A DNA stretch of 64,000 nucleotides from Arthrobacter koreensis (GCF_009193255.1 NZ_WACG01000007.1:62001-126000), one strand, 5' to 3'; counted from the first letter of the stretch, positions 35,816 through 45,075 are shown. The notes: generated by a model from the sequence alone, not told the origin. Translations and numbers: made by a program.

Positions 35816-36547
35816 ATGGACCACGCTCTGAAAGACACCGACACTCCGCGCCGCCGCGTACTGCTCAAGCTCTCCGGCGAGGTGTTCGGCGGAGGGAAGC
35901 TGGGCGTGGATCCGGAAACCGTCCGCTCCGTGGCCAAGCAGATCGCCGCTACGGTCGGCGAGGTGGAGACGGCGATCGTGGTGGGCGGTGGTAACTTCTT
36001 CCGCGGTGCCGAGCTGTCCCAGAGCGGCATGGACCGCTCCCGCGCCGACTACATGGGCATGCTTGGCACGGTCATGAACTGCCTGGCCCTGCAGGACTTC
36101 CTGGAGCAGGCCGGCGTTGAAACCCGCGTCCAGAGCGCGATCACCATGGGCCAGGTGGCAGAGGCCTACATTCCGCGAAGGGCCATCCGCCACCTCGAAA
36201 AGGGCCGCGTAGTTATCTTTGGAGCCGGAGCCGGCCTGCCCTACTTCTCCACGGATACCGTTGCTGCCCAGCGCGCCCTGGAAGTCCACGCTGACGAGGT
36301 GCTGATGGCCAAGTCCGGTGTGGACGGCGTTTACACTGCGGACCCGAACAAGGACCCCAACGCACAGCGCCTGGAAACCCTGACGTACGACGACGCACTC
36401 CGCCAGGACATCCGGGTCATGGACCAGACGGCTATGACCATGTGCAAGGACAACGACCTGTCCATGGTGGTCTTCGGCATGGAGGGCGAAGGCAACGTCA
36501 CCCGCGCCATCCGCGGCGAGAAGATCGGTACCGTGGTCTCGAACTGA
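35816..36547 (+). CDS. pyrH: Uridylate kinase
   Basis: A 243-residue hexameric UMP kinase (UMP to UDP), of the amino-acid kinase fold. [20 protein letters not shown] begins the ATP site, [35 protein letters not shown] is the UMP-binding block and [25 protein letters not shown] the family C-terminal block. The start at 35816 has a GGGAGG site. The frame stays open to 35714 but the extra residues are not conserved. Confidence 0.97.
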   Translation: MDHALKDTDTPRRRVLLKLSGEVFGGGKLGVDPETVRSVAKQIAATVGEVETAIVVGGGNFFRGAELSQSGMDRSRADYMGMLGTVMNCLALQDFLEQAGVETRVQSAITMGQVAEAYIPRRAIRHLEKGRVVIFGAGAGLPYFSTDTVAAQRALEVHADEVLMAKSGVDGVYTADPNKDPNAQRLETLTYDDALRQDIRVMDQTAMTMCKDNDLSMVVFGMEGEGNVTRAIRGEKIGTVVSN

Positions 36548-36554
36548 GCCGCCT

Positions 36555-36621
36555 CCCGCGCGGCTGACCGCCCGGCACTCCGGCGGCATCGCCGCAGGTG
36601 CCGGCGCGGGAGCCGCGCGGG
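36555..36621 (+). terminator. Nested hairpins between pyrH and frr
   Basis: Outer perfect stem CCCGCGCGGCT/AGCCGCGCGGG (36555-36565/36611-36621) enclosing CCGGCAC/GTGCCGG. A TAGGAT -10-like hexamer at 36623-36628 directly follows and could start a separate frr transcript. Confidence 0.5.
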
Positions 36622-36702
36622 TTAGGATGGTAGAAGAGACCAAATTCGCCACTGCACGGTTCATTTCCGGCGCTGGCAATTCCCTTCCAATGAGGAGACA
36701 CC

Positions 36703-37260
36703 GTGATCGAAGAGACCTTGAAAGAGGCAGCCGACAAGATGGACAAGGCTGTGGAGGTTGCCAAGGAGGACTTCTCGACCATCCGCACCGGCCGGGCGAA
36801 CCCCGCACTTTTCTCCCGCGTCCTGGTGGACTACTACGGCTCGCCGACGCAGCTGCAGCAGCTGGCATCCTTCGCGACCCCGGACGCCCGCACGCTGCTG
36901 ATCACCCCGTACGACGTCACTGCCCTGCGCGCCATTGAGCGGGCACTGAGTGACTCCGAGGTAGGGGCCAACCCGTCCAATGACGGCAAGGTCATCCGGG
37001 TGGTCATGCCCGAACTGACCCAGGACCGCCGCAAGGAATACGTCAAGATTGTCCGCAGCAAGGGCGAAGACGCCAAGGTTTCGGTCCGCAACATCCGCCG
37101 CAAGGCCAAGGATGGCCTGGACCGGCTGGTCAAGGACGGGGAAATCGGCGAAGACGACGGCAACCGTGCCGAAAAGGACCTGGACGCACTGACCAAGGCT
37201 CACACGGATTCAATCGATGAGCTGCTCAAGCGCAAGGAAGCCGAGCTGCTCGAGGTCTGA
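36703..37260 (+). CDS. frr: Ribosome recycling factor
   Basis: A 185-residue factor that releases ribosomes from mRNA after termination, together with EF-G. Three-helix-bundle signatures: [44 protein letters not shown] and the C-terminal [30 protein letters not shown] start with GAGGA 6 nt upstream. The cdsA start overlaps the stop (TGATG). Confidence 0.98.
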   Translation: MIEETLKEAADKMDKAVEVAKEDFSTIRTGRANPALFSRVLVDYYGSPTQLQQLASFATPDARTLLITPYDVTALRAIERALSDSEVGANPSNDGKVIRVVMPELTQDRRKEYVKIVRSKGEDAKVSVRNIRRKAKDGLDRLVKDGEIGEDDGNRAEKDLDALTKAHTDSIDELLKRKEAELLEV

Positions 37261-38216
37261 TGAACCAATCCCAGCCTTCAACCCAGGCTGGCGGTTCCCC
37301 GTCTCCTGAGGCAGACCCGGCAGCGAAGGGCACGGACATGACTGTTCCCGATGGCCGCAGGGCCCGCAGTGCGGCTGCCCGTGCCGGCAAGCAGCGCAAG
37401 CCTTCCAAAGCCGGACGCAACCTCCCGGCGGCCATCGCCGTCGGCGTGGTCCTGCTTGGTGCGCTGCTGGTGGGCCTGCTGTTTTCCCCGGTGGCCATCG
37501 CGGTGATCGCCGCGGCGTTCTCCGCAGTGGGCGTCTGGGAAGTCTCCCGCGCACTGGAAATCCGGGGAATCAAGGTTCCGCATGTTCCGGTGCTGGTCGG
37601 CTCCGTAGCAGTGCCGCTTGCTGCCTACTTCGGCGGCACGGAGGCACTGGCGATGGCCCTGGCCGGTACGGGCATAGCCGTCCTGCTCTGGCGGACCATC
37701 GACACCGCGCAGGACGCTCTGCGCAGCATTCTTGCCGGTGTGTTCGTGATCCTCTGGATTCCGTTCCTGCTGAGCTTCGCGCTGCTGCTGCTGCGGGAGC
37801 CCGAAGGGCAGACCCGGGTAGCGGTCCTGCTGCTGCTGGTGGTTGCCAATGACACCTTCGGCTACCTGGTGGGGGCGATCTTCGGCAAGCACCCCATGGC
37901 GCCGAAAATCAGCCCCAAGAAGTCGTGGGAGGGCTTCGGAGGCTCTGTTGCGGGTGCCACAGTGGTGGGCGTCCTGGCCGCCGTGCTGTTCCTGGACCAG
38001 CCCTGGTGGTTCGGCCTGGTGCTGGCGGTAGCTACCGTCGCCGCAGCCACGGCGGGGGACTTCTCCGAGTCCATGGTCAAGCGCGAGCTTGGCGTCAAGG
38101 ACATGTCCAACCTGCTCCCCGGACACGGCGGCGCGATGGACCGGCTGGACTCGGTGGTCTTCGCCTCGCCGGTGGTGTTCCTTCTCTCGGTCCTGCTCGT
38201 TCCGGGTGCAATGTAG
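37260..38216 (+). CDS. cdsA: Phosphatidate cytidylyltransferase
   Basis: A 318-residue membrane enzyme that makes CDP-diacylglycerol from phosphatidate and CTP. A hydrophilic Arg/Lys-rich N-terminus of about 55 residues is followed by eight or so membrane helices. The signature S-x-x-K-R-x4-K-D-x5-G-H-G-G-x2-D-R-x-D is present as SMVKRELGVKDMSNLLPGHGGAMDRLDS. APKISPKKSWEG is a second conserved block. The product feeds enzymes such as the CDP-alcohol phosphatidyltransferase at 28294. It is coupled to frr by a 1-nt overlap. Confidence 0.95.
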   Translation: MNQSQPSTQAGGSPSPEADPAAKGTDMTVPDGRRARSAAARAGKQRKPSKAGRNLPAAIAVGVVLLGALLVGLLFSPVAIAVIAAAFSAVGVWEVSRALEIRGIKVPHVPVLVGSVAVPLAAYFGGTEALAMALAGTGIAVLLWRTIDTAQDALRSILAGVFVILWIPFLLSFALLLLREPEGQTRVAVLLLLVVANDTFGYLVGAIFGKHPMAPKISPKKSWEGFGGSVAGATVVGVLAAVLFLDQPWWFGLVLAVATVAAATAGDFSESMVKRELGVKDMSNLLPGHGGAMDRLDSVVFASPVVFLLSVLLVPGAM

Positions 38217-38327
38217 CGCCGTCCCGGGGAGTCCTGCCCAGGTCCTGGGCGGGGAACACGTAAGATATTTTCGACGGTCCCGCATCCCGTGGCGGAAACA
38301 GACTTGACACCTAAGGATTAGCTGAAC

Positions 38328-38906
38328 ATGAACGATGCGAGGCAGGCCAGTGCCCCCTTTGAGCGTGTGGGCCGCAGGGAGTACGGATATAACGTCCGCC
38401 AGGTAGATGATTTCCTGACCCGGGCCCGGAACTACTACAACTCAGAGACACCGGGAGCCAAGGTTATTACCAGCCGCCACGTCCGTTCCATGGCTTTCGA
38501 TCCCGCCAAGGGAGGCTACGAGGCACAGGCCGTCGACGCCGCCCTTGACCGGCTTGAGGACGTCTTCGCCCAGCGTGAGCGGGACCGGCTGATCCAGGAA
38601 AAGGGCGAAGAAGCCTGGCTGCTGCAGATCGGCCGCACCTCGGCCGTGCTCCGGGCCCGGCTGCACCGCAAGCCGGGGGAGCGCTTCCGGCGCCCTACCA
38701 AGAAGCGTGCCCACAGCTATAACGTGCGCGACGTCGATGCGCTCTGCAACGAACTGCTGGGCTACTTTGAGCACGACCGTCCGCTGAGCGTCGACGTCGT
38801 GCGCCGTGCAGTGTTCCGCGAGGCCAAGGGCGATGCGGGCTACGAAGAGACCCAGGTCGATGCGTTCCTGGACCGGGTCGTCGAGCTGATGGCCGCGATC
38901 GACTAA
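38328..38906 (+). CDS. DivIVA-domain protein with two tandem repeats
   Basis: A 192-residue cytoplasmic protein made of two copies of one 65-70-residue unit. Unit 1 (about 14-88) has YGYNVRQVDDFLTRARNYY ... VRSMAFDPAKGGYEAQAVDAALDRLEDVF. Unit 2 (about 125-190) has HSYNVRDVDALCNELLGYF ... VRRAVFREAKGDAGYEETQVDAFLDRVVEL. Each looks like the short lipid-binding DivIVA/Wag31 N-terminal motif, but no long coiled coil follows. A role in polarity or division is possible but not shown. The gene ends 6 bp before the second large palindrome. Confidence 0.85.
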   Translation: MNDARQASAPFERVGRREYGYNVRQVDDFLTRARNYYNSETPGAKVITSRHVRSMAFDPAKGGYEAQAVDAALDRLEDVFAQRERDRLIQEKGEEAWLLQIGRTSAVLRARLHRKPGERFRRPTKKRAHSYNVRDVDALCNELLGYFEHDRPLSVDVVRRAVFREAKGDAGYEETQVDAFLDRVVELMAAID

Positions 38907-38912
38907 CCCCAC

Positions 38913-38974
38913 CATCGAGATGACAGAAACTGCTCGTTACAGCCCTGTAACGAGCAGTTTCTGTCATCTCGATG
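38913..38974. repeat. Perfect 62-bp palindrome (GAGATRRCAG family, copy 2)
   Basis: Two 30-bp arms with a CC centre. The arm begins CATCGAGATGACAGAAACTG. It sits between the convergent DivIVA-domain and symporter genes. Compared with copy 1 the A-to-G change in the GAGATRA core is matched in the other arm. Confidence 0.92.
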
Positions 38975-38997
38975 AGGCGGTGAGGCGGTGAGGCGGT
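38974..38997. repeat. Three tandem GAGGCGGT units
   Basis: An exact 8-bp unit repeated three times between copy 2 of the palindrome and the stop codon of the minus-strand symporter (39001). Slippage-type repeat. Confidence 0.85.
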
Positions 38998-39000
38998 GAG

Positions 39001-40488
39001 CTAGGGGCGCAGGGCGCGCTCGGGAGTGTGCAGCCGGGCCAGGAAGCGTCCGGTCCCGGCCGGAACGGATCCCGGGCCGCGCAGCGAGACCAGCACCGTG
39101 ACCGCGAAGGCCGCGGGAACCGTCCACGCCGCCGGCTGCTCCAGCCACACCGGGGTGGACCCGCCGGAGACGGACAGCACGCCGCCGGCAACGATCGCCC
39201 CGCCGCAGAGGACCGCACCGGTGAGCATTCCACAGACCGCACCGGCCGCGGTCAGCCGGCGCCACCAGATCCCCAGGAGCAGCAGCGGACACAGCGTCGA
39301 GGCCGTGAACGCGAAGACCATTCCCACGCTGCCGGCCAGGGCCTGAGTGTTGGTGAGCAGCGCCAGCCCCAGGGGAACCGCCGCCGCCAGCAGCGTTGCC
39401 GTGCGGAAGCCGCTGACGCTGCCGCGGAAAAATTCCTGGCTGATCACCCCGGCGAGGGACACGATGAGACCGCTGGACGTGGACAGGAACGCGGCGAAGG
39501 CGCCTGCGGTAACGAGCGCTGCCAGCAGGTCCCCGAGGGCACCGTCGAACACCTGTGCCGGCAGCAGCAGGACGGTCGCGTCCGCATTGCCCTCAGCCGC
39601 GAGCCCCGGCAGATAGGTGCGGCCCAGGATCCCGTACAGCGTGGGGAAGACGTAGAAGACCGAGAGCAGACCCAGCACGATCAGCGTGGTGCGACGTGCG
39701 GACACTCCGTCAGGGTTCGTATAGAAACGGACCAGCACATGCGGCAGTCCCAGCGTTCCGCACAGCAGCGCGATACTCAGCGAAATGTTGCGGTACACGG
39801 AATCCGCGCCGGGGGAGTGTCCGCCAAAATCGAAAGCTGCCCCTCCATTGGTCCAGGACACGCCATCGGCGCCCAGGCGGAACAGGATGAACAGGACCGG
39901 CACCGCCAGCGCCACCAGCTTCAGCCAGTACTGGAACGCCTGCACGAAGGTAATGGACCGCATCCCGCCGCTAAGCACGCTCAGGCAGACAATAACGACG
40001 ACGGCGGCAGATCCCGCCCAGCCCGGCAGTCCGGTGGTCAGGCCGACGGTCAATGCCGCCCCGTGCAGCTGCGGAACAATGTAGAGCCAGCCGACTGCCA
40101 CCACCAGCAGGCTGGTGACCCGCCTCGCCGGCAGGGAATCAAGCCTGGCGCGGGCGAAGTCGGGCACGGTGTACGCACCCGAGCGTCGCAGGGGGGCGGC
40201 CACAAACAGCAGCAGCATGAGGTAGCCGGCGGTGTAGCCGATGGGGAACCAGAGGGCGTCCGCACCGGAGACCAGCACCAGTCCGGCCACGCCGAGGAAA
40301 CTCGCGGCGGACAGGTACTCCCCGCCAATGGCGGACGCATTCCACCACGGCTTCACCGTGCGGGACGCGACGTAGAAGTCGCCGGTGGTCCGCGAAATGC
40401 GCAGGCCGTAGGCGCCGATGAGCAGCGTTGCGGCCGTCACGGCGGCAAGCGCTGCATACCCGACGCCGGGGCTCACCTCCCAGTTCAA
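39001..40488 (-). CDS. Sodium/solute symporter family transporter
   Basis: A 495-residue, about thirteen-helix transporter of the SSS family. Recognisable blocks: TTGDFYVASRTVKPWWNASAIGGEYLSAASFLGVAGLVLVSGADALWFPIGYTAGYL, GGMRSITFVQAFQYWLKLVAL and LGLPHVLVRFYTNPDGVSARRT. It resembles the acetate/monocarboxylate branch (ActP-like) and is a paralogue of the symporter at 43428-45050. It sits 6 bp after a small partner membrane protein and downstream of a LytTR regulator gene, so it is probably controlled by that system. Substrate not certain. Confidence 0.9.
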   Translation of the reverse strand: MNWEVSPGVGYAALAAVTAATLLIGAYGLRISRTTGDFYVASRTVKPWWNASAIGGEYLSAASFLGVAGLVLVSGADALWFPIGYTAGYLMLLLFVAAPLRRSGAYTVPDFARARLDSLPARRVTSLLVVAVGWLYIVPQLHGAALTVGLTTGLPGWAGSAAVVVIVCLSVLSGGMRSITFVQAFQYWLKLVALAVPVLFILFRLGADGVSWTNGGAAFDFGGHSPGADSVYRNISLSIALLCGTLGLPHVLVRFYTNPDGVSARRTTLIVLGLLSVFYVFPTLYGILGRTYLPGLAAEGNADATVLLLPAQVFDGALGDLLAALVTAGAFAAFLSTSSGLIVSLAGVISQEFFRGSVSGFRTATLLAAAVPLGLALLTNTQALAGSVGMVFAFTASTLCPLLLLGIWWRRLTAAGAVCGMLTGAVLCGGAIVAGGVLSVSGGSTPVWLEQPAAWTVPAAFAVTVLVSLRGPGSVPAGTGRFLARLHTPERALRP

Positions 40489-40494
40489 CGCTTC

Positions 40495-40872
40495 CTACCC
40501 CTCATCCAGCAGGTCCTGGAACCGCTTCTCGTTCCGGTTGGCGCTGCGCACGTAGAGCGCTCCGCTGATGATCACCAGCGGATAGACGCCAAATCCGAGC
40601 AGGACCCACGGCACCGGAATGCCGAAAAGCTCCAGCGTGCCCAGGTGCGGATAGGCCGCGAGCAACAGGGGAACGCCGAGCAGGATGAGGCCAAACCCGC
40701 CGGCCACCACCAGGGCCAGGCGCAGCTGGGACCGGATCAGCGAGGAGAGGAACACCTCACCGACTTCGGACTGTTCATCCAGTTCCCGGGCCACCGGGAA
40801 TGCCGGGGGAACGGCGCCGGGACGCGGGGGAGCAGTGACCCGGACGCGCTGCGGACGGTTCTCACCGTTCAT
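40495..40872 (-). CDS. Small DUF485-like membrane partner of symporter
   Basis: A 125-residue protein with two membrane helices (LRLALVVAGGFGLILLGVPLLLAAY and VPWVLLGFGVYPLVIISGALYV) and a charged C-terminus (RSANRNEKRFQDLLDEG). The layout matches DUF485-type proteins that accompany acetate symporters, although the sequence is diverged from the one at 43060. The chosen ATG overlaps the LytTR gene stop by 4 nt. Function is inferred from position. Confidence 0.75.
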   Translation of the reverse strand: MNGENRPQRVRVTAPPRPGAVPPAFPVARELDEQSEVGEVFLSSLIRSQLRLALVVAGGFGLILLGVPLLLAAYPHLGTLELFGIPVPWVLLGFGVYPLVIISGALYVRSANRNEKRFQDLLDEG

Positions 40873-41618
40873 GCCGTGGGCCGCACTCTTCCGGAGGCCA
40901 GCGTGCTGCGCACGGTGGGCAGGTGCCGGCGGCTGACCGGCAGCTCCTCGGAACCAATCCGGATGCTGGCCCGCCCGCCGCTGAGCCGAACCTGGGTGAT
41001 CTGGCTGCGGGCCACCAGATAGGACCGGTGGATGCGCAGGAACCCGGCATCGGCCCACTGTGCTTCCAGCTCCGCCAGCGGGATCCGAACCAGGTAGCTG
41101 GTCTCGGCCGTGTGCAGCCGGGCATAGTCTCCCTGCGCCTGGACGTAGCGGATGTCCTCGCGGCGGATCATGCGCGTAGTGGCGCCCTGGACCACGGTGA
41201 CCACGTCCCCGGCCTCCGTGCTGTCCGGCCCCGCTCCGGCCAGCGCGTCGCTGATCCGGCGGATGGATTCGGTGAGCCGTTCCTGCCGCACCGGCTTGAG
41301 CAGATAGTCCAGCGCGGCGAGGTCGAACGCCGCCAGCGCGTGGTCCTCGTCAGCGGTGACGAAGACGACTGCGGGCGGGCGTTCCTTGCGGGCCAGAGCC
41401 CGGGCTATGTCCAGTCCGGAAAGGGCAGGCATATGGATGTCCAGGAACACGGCGTCGACGTCGGCGGTTTCGATGGCGTGGAGGGCCTGGGCCCCGCTGG
41501 AGGCACGCAGTACGGTGCCAATGCGTGCGTCCCGGCCCAGCAGGAACGCCAGCTCCTCAACGGCGGGGGCCTCGTCGTCGGCCACCACCACCGTCAGCGG
41601 CTTTGCGGATTTCGGCAT
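40869..41618 (-). CDS. LytTR-family response regulator
   Basis: A 249-residue regulator. The receiver domain (about 8-125) has acidic DD at 14-15, the phosphorylated Asp60 in AVFLDIHMP, a Thr in FVTADEDH and Lys in LLKPV. The C-terminal LytTR DNA-binding domain (about 145-245) contains IRYVQAQGDYARLHT and FLRIHRSYLVARSQI. It is co-transcribed with the kinase upstream (19-bp gap) and the symporter pair downstream. LytTR proteins bind paired direct repeats. Confidence 0.93.
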   Translation of the reverse strand: MPKSAKPLTVVVADDEAPAVEELAFLLGRDARIGTVLRASSGAQALHAIETADVDAVFLDIHMPALSGLDIARALARKERPPAVVFVTADEDHALAAFDLAALDYLLKPVRQERLTESIRRISDALAGAGPDSTEAGDVVTVVQGATTRMIRREDIRYVQAQGDYARLHTAETSYLVRIPLAELEAQWADAGFLRIHRSYLVARSQITQVRLSGGRASIRIGSEELPVSRRHLPTVRSTLASGRVRPTA

Positions 41619-41637
41619 GGCAGACAGCCTACTTCCT

Positions 41638-42834
41638 TCACGCCCGGTGACCCGGCTGCGACTTGGGGATCCGCATGGTGATTAGGGTGCCGGCGCCTTC
41701 CGCGGTATCAATCACCAGGCCGTGGGCATCGCCGTAGACCTGGCGCAGGCGCAGGTCAACATTGCGCAGGCCCACGTGGTCGCCGTCGGCATGGCCGGCC
41801 AGCAGCGCCCACAGCTTCTCCGGATCCATGCCTACGCCGTTGTCCTCCACGGTGATTTCCGCCAGGGCACCGGCGTCCCGGGCGGAAATGGTGATGCGGC
41901 CTTCGCCGTCGATCGAGTCCAGTCCGTGCCGCACCGAGTTCTCCACCAGCGGCTGCAGCGACAGGAAGGGGATCACCGTACCGAGGACCTCCGGGCTGAT
42001 CTGCAGGCTGACCTTGAGCCGTTCACCGAAACGCGCCCGTTCCAGAAGCAGATAGCGGTCGATGGACTGCAGCTCTTCGGCCAGCGTGGTGAAGTCCCCG
42101 TGCCGGCGGAAGGAATACCGGGTGAAGTCGGCGAACTCCACCACCAGTTCCCGGGCGCGCTGCGGATCCGTGTTGATGTAGGAAGCAATTGCGTTGAGCG
42201 AGTTGTAGATGAAGTGCGGGCTGATCTGGGCCCTCAGTGCCTTGACCTCCGCCTCCATGAGCAGGGCACGGTTTGTGTCCAGCTCGGCGAGTTCAAGCTG
42301 GGCAGCAACCCAGTCAGCTACGTCATTGGTTGCCCTGATCAGCCCGGCGCTGATCGACGGCGCAAAGACCCCCAGGGTGCCCACGGCCTGCGCGTTGACG
42401 CGCAGCGGGCAGATCAGCAGCTCGCCGCCGTCCTGCAGTCCCAGCGCCCGAAGGACGGGGCCACGAAAGACCTTGGTCCGGCCGCTGTCCAGGACTCCGC
42501 GGGAGGCGACGAGAATCCTTTCGCGCCGCATGGAGCTGTCTGGCAGGGCGCCTTCCCAGGCCAGGACGGCCGCGGTGTCCGTCATGAGCAGGGTCTCGCA
42601 CCGGAGCAGTCCGCGCAGGTGCCGGCTGGCCCGGGACGCACCGGCAGGGGTCAGGCCCGCTCGCAGGTGACGGGAGGCGAGCGACGCCGTGTGCAGGGTT
42701 GCGTAGGCGGCCCGCTCGGCGTCCGAACCGAGATCGCGCTGGGACCGGCTCAGCCGGTAGCCCAGGGCAGCCACCGCTGCGAGCGTCAGGACGGCAACGG
42801 CGCAGACCAGAGCGACTTCGACGGCAGCGGGCAT
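41638..42834 (-). CDS. LytS-type sensor histidine kinase
   Basis: A 398-residue kinase with a single N-terminal membrane helix (about 5-30), a GAF-like sensor region (about 70-185, with CETLLMTDTAAVLAWEG and GGELLICPLRVNAQAVGTLGVFAP) and a His_kinase domain starting RAQISPHFIYNSLNAIASYI (phospho-His in SPHF). It ends with the ATPase N box LQPLVENSVRHGLD and G box VEDNGVGMD and GLRNVDLRL. The signal may be intracellular through the GAF-like region. ATG 42834 is chosen because the upstream open frame lacks similarity and crosses the divergent promoter. Confidence 0.92.
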   Translation of the reverse strand: MPAAVEVALVCAVAVLTLAAVAALGYRLSRSQRDLGSDAERAAYATLHTASLASRHLRAGLTPAGASRASRHLRGLLRCETLLMTDTAAVLAWEGALPDSSMRRERILVASRGVLDSGRTKVFRGPVLRALGLQDGGELLICPLRVNAQAVGTLGVFAPSISAGLIRATNDVADWVAAQLELAELDTNRALLMEAEVKALRAQISPHFIYNSLNAIASYINTDPQRARELVVEFADFTRYSFRRHGDFTTLAEELQSIDRYLLLERARFGERLKVSLQISPEVLGTVIPFLSLQPLVENSVRHGLDSIDGEGRITISARDAGALAEITVEDNGVGMDPEKLWALLAGHADGDHVGLRNVDLRLRQVYGDAHGLVIDTAEGAGTLITMRIPKSQPGHRA

Positions 42835-42959
42835 GCGTCCCAGACTACCGACACCGGGGAGGGGCCGGGGTGCCAAATCATGCCGTTTGGCGCACGGATT
42901 GCTCCGTTCACCGACGCGGGGGGCGGGATAAGTGGCACCGGATGCATCCGCATTGGAAA

Positions 42960-42975
42960 AGTGATCCCCATCACA
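42960..42975. promoter_or_regulatory. CRP/GlxR-like site in the kinase-actP divergent gap
   Basis: AGTGATCCCCATCACA matches TGTGA-N6-TCACA at nine of ten consensus positions and is a perfect GTGAT/ATCAC inverted repeat. It lies 85 bp before the DUF485-actP operon and 126 bp before the kinase gene. Confidence 0.6.
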
Positions 42976-43059
42976 GCCGGCGTGCTGGCGGCCCGGGTTC
43001 CCGATGGACCTGCGGTTCGAATGCCGTACCGCCGCACGTGCCCAACCCAAGGAGGAGAG

Positions 43060-43431
43060 ATGGCTGCACACCAGCCACAATCACACCCCGAAAGCGAGGC
43101 GCCGGTCGACTTCCGGGAAGTCCAGCGGTCCCCGCAGTTCCAGGAGCTGCGCAAACGCCAGCGCAGCTTTATCTTTCCCATGGCCGTGGTCTTCCTCGTC
43201 TGGTACTTCGCCTACGTGCTGCTCGCTGACTACGCGCACGAGTTCATGTCCACCCCGGTCATCGGCAACATCAACATTGGTCTGATCCTGGGCCTGCTGC
43301 AGTTTGTCAGCACCTTCGGCATCACCATGTGGTACGTCAGCTACGCCAACCGGCGCCTCGATCCGATCGCCTCCGAACTGCGCGGCGAGCTGGAGGCCAA
43401 GGGCGTGTCCCTTCCCGAGGAGACCAAATGA
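43060..43431 (+). CDS. DUF485-family membrane protein
   Basis: A 123-residue protein with the DUF485 pattern: VDFREVQRSPQFQELRKRQRSFIFPMAVVFLVWYFAYVLLADYAHEFMSTPVIGNINIGLILGLLQFVSTFGITMWYVSYANRRLDP. It has two membrane helices. This family is nearly always next to cation/acetate symporters and probably forms a complex with them. A strong AAGGAGGAGA site precedes the ATG. The symporter gene overlaps its stop by 4 nt. Confidence 0.92.
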   Translation: MAAHQPQSHPESEAPVDFREVQRSPQFQELRKRQRSFIFPMAVVFLVWYFAYVLLADYAHEFMSTPVIGNINIGLILGLLQFVSTFGITMWYVSYANRRLDPIASELRGELEAKGVSLPEETK

Positions 43432-45050
43432 ACACCCTCTACATCCCCGCCGCCGTCTCCGCCGACGCCGTCCGGGAAACCGGCTGGCTGAACATGCTGA
43501 TCTTCGGCCTGTTCGTGGCCGTAACCCTTGTGGTGGTGCTCCGTGCCAGCCGCAACAACAAGACCGCCGCTGACTATTACGCGGCGGGACGTTCCTTCAC
43601 CGGACCTCAGAACGGCACCGCCATTGCCGGCGACTACCTGTCCGCAGCGTCCTTCCTTGGCATCGTCGGCGCCATCGCCATCAACGGCTATGACGGCTTC
43701 CTGTACTCCATCGGGTTCCTGGTGGCATGGCTGGTAGCGCTGCTGCTGGTAGCCGAAATGCTCCGGAACACCGGCAAGTTCACCATGGCCGACGTTCTGT
43801 CCTTCCGGCTCAAGCAGCGTCCCGTTCGCATCGCCGCGGCTATCACGACGCTCGCCGTCTGCTTCTTCTACCTGCTGGCCCAGATGGCCGGCGCCGGCGG
43901 ACTCGTCTCCCTGCTCATGGGCATTGACTCGCGGATCGGGCAGTCACTGGTCATCGCGATCGTCGGCGCGCTGATGATCATCTATGTACTCGTCGGCGGC
44001 ATGAAGGGCACCACGTGGGTGCAGATCATCAAGGCGTGCCTCCTCATTGCCGGCACTGCCGTCATGACTGTCTGGGTCCTGGCCATCAACGGCTTCAACC
44101 TCTCCGAACTGCTCGGTTCCGCAGTCGAGATGTCCGGCAACGCCGCGATCCTCGATCCGGGACTGCAGTACGGCAAGTCCGAGACCTCCAAGTTGGACTT
44201 CGTCTCCCTGGGCCTGGCACTTGTGCTTGGCACCGCAGCCCTGCCGCACGTGCTGATGCGCTTCTACACGGTTCCCACCGCCAAGGAAGCCCGCCGCTCC
44301 GTGGTGTGGGCCATCTGGCTGATCGGCCTGTTCTACCTGTTCACCCTGGTCCTCGGCTACGGCGCCGCGGCCCTGATTGAACGGGAGACCATCATCGGCG
44401 CTCCGGGCGGCGTCAACTCGGCGGCTCCGCTGCTGGCCTTCGCTCTAGGCGGACCGGTTCTCCTGGGGCTTATCGCCGCCGTCGCCTTCGCCACCATCCT
44501 GGCGGTAGTGGCCGGCCTGACGATCACGGCAGCCGCATCCTTCGCCCACGACATCTACGCCAACGTTGTCCGCAAGGGCAAGGTGGACGCTGACGGCGAG
44601 GTGAAGGTTGCCCGCCGGACCGTGCTGGTGATCGGCGTCGTCTCGATCCTGGGCGGCATCGGCGCGCAGGGGCAGAACGTGGCCTTCCTGGTGGCCCTGG
44701 CCTTCGCCGTCGCGGCAAGCGCCAACCTGCCCACCATCATCTACTCGCTCTACTGGCGGCGCTTCAACACCCGCGGCGCTGTGTGGAGCATGTACGGCGG
44801 ACTGGGCTCGGCCATCCTGCTGATCATCCTCTCGCCGGTTGTCTCCGGCGCCGAGACCTCGATGATCTCCGGAGCGGACTTCGCAATCTTCCCGCTGAAC
44901 AACCCGGGCATCGTGTCCATACCGCTGGCGTTCTTCCTGGGCTTCCTGGGGACGGTGACCAGCAAGGACGACGAGTCCCCGGAGAAGCAGGCGGAAATGG
45001 AAGTCCGCTCGCTCACCGGCGTCGGTGCGGAGAAGGCCGTGGACCACTAG
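43428..45050 (+). CDS. actP: Cation/acetate symporter
   Basis: A 540-residue SSS-family transporter with about thirteen helices. ADYYAAGRSFTGPQNGTAIAGDYLSAASFLGIVGAIAINGYDGFLYSIGFLVAW, VGGMKGTTWVQIIKACLLIAGT, LGTAALPHVLMRFYTVPTAKEARRSV and GLTITAAASFAHDIYANV are hallmark ActP blocks. It takes up acetate and probably other short monocarboxylates with Na+ or H+. The operon DUF485-actP is divergent from the LytS/LytTR-symporter operon, with a CRP-like site between. A hairpin follows 26 bp after the stop. Confidence 0.93.
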   Translation: MNTLYIPAAVSADAVRETGWLNMLIFGLFVAVTLVVVLRASRNNKTAADYYAAGRSFTGPQNGTAIAGDYLSAASFLGIVGAIAINGYDGFLYSIGFLVAWLVALLLVAEMLRNTGKFTMADVLSFRLKQRPVRIAAAITTLAVCFFYLLAQMAGAGGLVSLLMGIDSRIGQSLVIAIVGALMIIYVLVGGMKGTTWVQIIKACLLIAGTAVMTVWVLAINGFNLSELLGSAVEMSGNAAILDPGLQYGKSETSKLDFVSLGLALVLGTAALPHVLMRFYTVPTAKEARRSVVWAIWLIGLFYLFTLVLGYGAAALIERETIIGAPGGVNSAAPLLAFALGGPVLLGLIAAVAFATILAVVAGLTITAAASFAHDIYANVVRKGKVDADGEVKVARRTVLVIGVVSILGGIGAQGQNVAFLVALAFAVAASANLPTIIYSLYWRRFNTRGAVWSMYGGLGSAILLIILSPVVSGAETSMISGADFAIFPLNNPGIVSIPLAFFLGFLGTVTSKDDESPEKQAEMEVRSLTGVGAEKAVDH

Positions 45051-45075
45051 GTCCGGTTCCCCTCCAGCTGAGCCA

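Noticed and set aside
39028-41022. 664-codon plus-strand frame opposite the symporter
   Set aside because: Gln/Arg/Gly-rich shadow of a membrane protein gene.
43004-43285. Extra small proteins overlapping the DUF485 gene
   Set aside because: They are out of frame with a gene that has a strong ribosome site and clear family motifs.
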